From the NCBI GenBank assembly GCA_051453625.1, contig JBOZIK010000001.1, forward strand, positions 155,489,245 to 155,526,183: 36,939 nucleotides of DNA, read 5' to 3'. Of this stretch, positions 33,318 through 36,939 are shown piece by piece. Every line of letters begins with the position of its first letter. The first letter of the stretch is position 1. A program made the translations under genes and the position numbers. The notes under the pieces were generated by a model. That model did not search any database. It was not told the origin of the DNA and saw nothing but the letters and a program-made list of their open reading frames with translations. This stretch comes from Welwitschia mirabilis. Its lineage: Eukaryota > Gnetophyta > Gnetopsida > Welwitschiales.

Positions 33318-33994
33318 GTTTTTGGTGCTAGAAGGAGGGTGCTATCCAAAATTGTTACTACTATTTTTCATAATGTCGAATTTTGTTTTTAATTTGATCT
33401 TTGAATTCTATGCAATATGGTGGATGTTACTTCTTTATGCCCAAAATGCAAAAGAAATTCGAAAATTAAAGATTTCACAATAAGATGCTTTATTAAAGAT
33501 ACTTTATAATCAAAATATATTCAAATATGACTTCTATTGTGAATGACTTTGTAAATAAGGCAATGAAAAGATAAATGAAATTTGCTAGATCCTTATGTGC
33601 AAGTATTTGAAGAGAAAAGAAAATAACACTAGCAAATAAATTTGCTAAGATACATAGTAAATCTATCCTTCTTTTTTTGAGAGCAAATTATATGAATTAG
33701 ATTTCAAAAAGGAATTTAATCATTGAATAATACACTATAAACTTCAATGTATGATTTTGCTAAAGCAATCGTTTCACTTATAATGTTTAATATTGTATGA
33801 GTTCTAGCAAAAAAAAATAAAAATACTTAATTTTTAGACTTTTTTTTAAATTTAAAATATTCTAATAATGTGTTATAATGTTCAGGAAGCAACATCATGT
33901 AAGATATATTTACTTTTTGAAAGGTTCTTTTAAAAAAGAATGAACCTAACAATAGAATTCGTTTTCAATAGGTTGGAAAATGTGAAGTATAACT
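33318..33994. other. Spacer between the facing LTR ends, no gene
   Basis: About 680 bp of AT-rich sequence starting with the primer-site-like TGGTGCTAGAAGG at 33323. No coding motif is seen. Confidence 0.4.
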
Positions 33995-34180
33995 TGTTAC
34001 GATTATTTTTCACAATGATTAAATTAATTTTGATTGATCGTGATTTTGCTTAGCATCGTTCGAATTGTGCCTATGGTCCTCCTTCTAGCGCCAACCTGTT
34101 ACGATAAATTTCTTTGCAACGTTATATTGATTTTAATTTTCTGATTTTGCTTAACGTTGTTCAAATTGTGTTTTGCGAAA
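33995..34180 (-). repeat. U5-PBS-U5 duplication (102-bp period)
   Basis: Two units starting TGTTACGAT at 33995 and 34097 align over about 75 bp and share GATTTTGCTTA, CGTTC/GTTC and AATTGTG. Between them the minus strand reads TTGGCGCTAGAAGGAGGACC, the primer-site-like motif also seen at 33323. So a copy of the LTR end lies on both sides of the primer site. Confidence 0.55.
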
Positions 34181-35240
34181 ATATTTGATTCTTGCGAATG
34201 AGATAAAAGCTAGGTTTTCCTATCTCACTAAAATGAACACATTGAACGAAACAATTTACTCGTAAAAATCTTTATCGATGAGATGTCTCGTAATGACACA
34301 AAATAAGGCTTAATCTAAAATATAATTACTCAGACATTAAAAGAATCCCCTTTTTTTTTAGAAATTAAAAGAGAATTTTGACAAAATCTTTAGAGAACAA
34401 TCTATTATGGATTCAATAAAAAGAAATCTTTTTTTTATTTTAAAAAAAAGAAACTACATGCGAAGCAACAGATAAATAATGGCACATATACTTAGCAAGT
34501 ACATGAACAAAATGACTTTTATTTTTATTTTGACAAAATAAAGTGTAGAGATTGATAAATCTCACAGTTTACATATACTAAAAAGAAAATCATAGAATTC
34601 GTATGCTTAGCTAACATTTGGATTTCTTTAAAACAAGTTTGAACAAAAGAAAAAGGAACCTACAAATTTTAGAAGTAGATTGCTGTTTTGCTATTGTCTT
34701 TATGTATGCCTCCTACCTGATGTCGTTCTGATCGCTCTATTCCACCTTCCCTCTATGCCCTTCTCTGGTGTTCCGGTATTGTGCTTCGCTGTCTCTATTC
34801 TAGCGTTTCTTTCTGCTATGGCATTCTTTGCCTCATCCTACATCTGTGTTCTAGTCCACGTTTACTATCGTTTCTCGCTTTGGGTATTATGCGTGTCTGC
34901 TTTTGATATTTCGTTGCCCCCTCTTTCTGCTCCTGCATTCTGGTCATCCCGTGCTCTTGTGTCTGGCTCTTTTTTTTTTTATTTGTTATGGCATTCTTCG
35001 CCATTGTAGCATTCCTCTTAGTTTCTTTGTCTACCGTTCTAGCGTTGTTTCGTCGTTTCTGCCTTTTGATGTACTGCTTGCCATCTTCTGTGATATCTTC
35101 TCTTCTGCATCCCCTTCCCTATTTTACCATTCTTGTTTCTGTTCTCCTTTGTTGTTTTTAAATGCGGTGATATACGCCTTGATTTTAGCCACCAAATATA
35201 CATATTGATTGACTGCGAGATTTCTGCCATTGAAACATCT
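34097..35240 (-). repeat. Candidate LTR, minus orientation
   Basis: Starting TGTTACGATAAATTTCTTTG at 34097 (the LTR end on the minus strand), it mirrors the block ending at 33317 (TTGCAAAnAAATTTA...AACA next to TGG(C/T)GCTAGAAGGAGG). About 590 bp further out lies a strongly pyrimidine-rich zone (34680-35200), matching the position of the purine-rich zone in the left block (about 630 bp from its end). The outer limit is not defined. Open frames here (34680-35009, 34903-35208) are composition artefacts. Confidence 0.45.
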
Positions 35241-35545
35241 AAAGTATCTGAGGATTACTTAAGAGCTTAGTGCCCCTTAAGTGATTTAATCTCAAAAAGC
35301 TCGGAGCATAAAAGACATAGCAAAGAAGATGCCGTATAACATAATCAAGGGATATGGCATTGAATATTAGAGAAAACTTCCTAAATTAGTAAGTCTTAAC
35401 AGATGTGTGAAAGCTTTGGGCTAAGATGGTTGGATCACTTAAGACCCGGTCTCTAATGGGATAGTTTCTCTGCACCCTCTAATGCATTAAAACTCTAATC
35501 AGGGCTGGCAGCCATTCTAATCAGGGCTGGCAGCCATTAACATTT
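35241..35545. other. Spacer; 22-bp exact tandem duplication at the gap edge
   Basis: No gene is seen. At 35495-35516 and 35517-35538 a 22-bp unit beginning CTAATCAGGGCTGGCAGCC is repeated exactly, seven bases before the gap. It may be real or an assembly artefact. Confidence 0.6.
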
Positions 35546-35645
35546 NNNNNNNNNNNNNNNNNNNNNNNNNNNNNNNNNNNNNNNNNNNNNNNNNNNNNNN
35601 NNNNNNNNNNNNNNNNNNNNNNNNNNNNNNNNNNNNNNNNNNNNN
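35546..35645. other. Assembly gap (100 N)
   Basis: Exactly 100 N, a conventional unknown-size gap. It truncates the gypsy fragment that follows. Confidence 0.99.
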
Positions 35646-36060
35646 AGTAGCTTGGTTCTTAGCTTTCCTTCGATATTGGATTTGATAATCCAACCCAAGA
35701 AGCTTTGCAAGATCCTTCTTCTGGATTGACGTGGTGATCTTCTAGGTGAGGAGGTATTTGAGTCTTTCATGGTCCATCTTGATGACAAACCTGCCCGTCT
35801 CAATGTAATGCCTTCATTTGGTGATAGCCATAAGTAAGGCTAAAAATTCCTTCTTATAGAAAGAGAGATCAAGGGAGCATGGTCCTAAAGCTTTACTCTT
35901 GTATGCAATGGGTCGTCCTTCTTGCATTAACACTACACTAATTCCCTTATCGCATGCATCAGTCTCTAAGGCAAAGGGATACATGAAGTCAAGCATTGCT
36001 AAGACAAGAGCGTAGGTCATGGTTTATTTTAGCTTGTTGAAGGTGGCAGTGGCTTCATCA
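35646..36060 (-). pseudogene. Ty3/gypsy RNase H domain, degraded
   Basis: From 36020 down the frame reads MTYALVLAMLDFMYPFALETDACDKGISVVLMQEGRPIAYKSKALG, and then KEFLALLMAITK, a stop, RHYIETGRFVIKMDHERLKYLL, a stop, and DLAKLLGLDYQIQYRRK. The family pattern is PF.LETDAS..GIGAVLMQ..RPIAYFSKAL, then KWRHYL.GRFVIKTDHESLKYLL. The first catalytic D (ETDA) and the D of KMDHE are present. RNase H removes the RNA strand during reverse transcription. Stops stand at W and Q positions. Confidence 0.88.
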
Positions 36061-36640
36061 TCTCATGTAAAACATCTCTTCTTAAGGAGCTGGGTGAGCC
36101 CTTGGCTAATGCAACCATAATATTTAATGAAGCACCAGTAATAGCCTGTCAACCCAAGAAAACCACACAATGATTTAAGTGATCAAGGGATCGACTAGCT
36201 TACCATAGCCTCTATTGTTTTCGAGTCCGTGGCTACACCCATTGAGCAGATCAGATGCCCGAGGTACTCCACTTGCTTCTGACTGAATGAGCACTTCTTA
36301 ACTAAGAACACTGGAGAGGCAAATGGGCTTCAATTGAGCTGTATTACACCTTGGTTCGATAATTCTTGGACCTATCTTTCTATTTCCACCTTCTGGTAAT
36401 GGGGAAATCAGTATGGCCTCAAGTTCATGGGTTGGGAGTTTAGCTTTAAGGGAATTTGGTGGTCATATGATCGATAAGGAGGTAAGGCTATTGGTTCTTT
36501 AAAAAGGGAAGGGTGTTGTTTAAGAAGGGTGGTAATCGGCTTGGGACTTTGAGGATTTGTTGCTTTGGCTTGTATGAAGCTCAAATGGGTCAACCACTCA
36601 TTCTCACGTGGGTTCTTTATGTGGTTGATCAATTCAAACC
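36061..36640 (-). pseudogene. Ty3/gypsy reverse transcriptase with catalytic core deleted
   Basis: 36632-36408 encodes the linker (LLKQHPSLFKEPIALPPYRSYDHQIPLK..MNLRPY), the usual entry to RT. After a stop it continues EIER, a stop, VQELSNQGVIQLN, a stop, SPFASPVFLVKK, and then directly CSFSQKQVEYLGHLI. In intact family members [21 protein letters not shown] begins about 130 residues of fingers and palm, including the YxDD catalytic site, before KCSF...VEYLGH. The junction near 36295 is in frame at AAGAAG, suggesting deletion between short repeats. The thumb/connection follows (SLCGFLGLTGYY..FIKYYG, then LTQLLKK and ATATFNKLK). Confidence 0.88.
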
Positions 36641-36939
36641 TAATTAGTCATAATGATGCATGTTGGGTCCCACCTTTTAGCTTGATAACTCTTTCCTTGT
36701 AATTGAATTGTAAGGAAAGGCAATTGAAGTAAAACATGATCAGACTAAATTCCTTGAGTATGTCAACTCTAAGGACCATGTTACAATCACTAAGTTTCAT
36801 GACCCTAACATCCCAGTTGAATAAGTGTTCCTCCATCTCCCATTCCAGTTAGGGACACTCTAATCAGTTGACAAGCTTGGCTCCATTGGCTATTGTCATA
36901 ATTAATGGGTACGTCTTGATTGAAACCACACTCATGCCC
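36641..36939 (-). pseudogene. Ty3/gypsy protease C-terminal half, cut by window edge
   Basis: The frame from 36836 reads EEHLFNWDVRVMKLSDCNMV, then LRVDILKEFSLIMFYFNCLS and KLKGGTQHASL, close to 26720-26469 of element C. The catalytic D-T-G lies beyond the window end. The pattern (LGGCDMVLGVDWL..F in the family) is the flap and C-terminal lobe of the aspartic protease. Confidence 0.85.

Larger units (their letters stand above)
35646..36939 (-). mobile_element. Element D: Ty3/gypsy fragment of the element C family
   Basis: The minus strand, from the window edge downwards, encodes protease C terminus, linker, reverse transcriptase (internally deleted) and RNase H, ending at the gap. The protease part (36640-36939) and 26470-26780 of element C are closely similar, with the same motif order and only scattered substitutions. 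They are two copies of one family in the same orientation. The gag side lies beyond the window. No integrase appears on the other side of the gap. Confidence 0.9.

Noticed and set aside
34680-35208. Hydrophobic 100-codon frames that look like membrane proteins
   Set aside because: The strand is pyrimidine-rich, so all frames yield F, L, S, C and V. Overlapping frames are open at once and no start context or family motif is present.

Overview
This looks like a transposon-dense intergenic stretch of a seed-plant nuclear genome. The sequence evidence is three LTR retrotransposons primed by initiator tRNA-Met, chromovirus-type Ty3/gypsy polyprotein remnants, a tRNA-derived SINE, a CACTA-like end, and a broken copy of a eukaryotic tRNA m7G methyltransferase gene. 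I see no intact host gene. I could not identify the species. Five runs of N (9255-9264, 9547-9613, 11162-11737, 17036-17045, 35546-35645) break the sequence.

Layout. 1-3731 is AT-rich DNA with short degenerate tandem repeats and a possible CACTA-type terminus ending near 2433. 3732-20598 is the main discovery: a single 16.9-kb LTR retroelement (element A). It lies on the minus strand and has short LTRs (234 and 268 bp), a perfect 5-bp target-site duplication (TATTT), a primer-binding-site remnant and a polypurine tract. Its internal region of about 16 kb has no recognisable gag or pol. About 13.8 kb of that interior (roughly 6480-20306) differs by eye in base composition from everything around it, and carries a ~965-bp tandem duplication and many small two-copy tandem repeats. 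A SINE and a long AC microsatellite sit near its 5' (high-coordinate) end.

20604-22294 is AT-rich spacer. 22295-24144 is element B, a complete 1.85-kb miniature Ty3/gypsy element with TSD CTCCT, keeping only a broken gag and the last residues of the polyprotein. About 24719-28431 is element C, a Ty3/gypsy chromovirus-like element. It has gag, protease, integrase and a chromodomain-like end, but the whole reverse transcriptase-RNase H block is deleted. Its U5 edge and primer binding site are tandemly duplicated. 28432-28840 is a degraded copy of the tRNA (guanine-N7)-methyltransferase gene (METTL1/TrmB family) that starts exactly at the element C border, followed by unassigned ORF-like sequence to about 29540.

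29541-35240 is AT-rich and appears to hold two LTR ends of one family facing each other (ending at 33317 on + and 34097 on -). Each sits next to a TGG-type primer binding site, and one carries a second U5-PBS duplication. 35646-36939 (running off the window) is another fragment of the element C family. Here an in-frame deletion has removed the catalytic core of the reverse transcriptase.

Taken together, every coding element is defective. Two copies of one family lost their polymerase in different ways, and two unrelated families show the same unusual duplication of the U5/primer-binding junction. The boundaries and motifs are read directly from the sequence. Family names rest on remembered conserved motifs, and no database search was possible.
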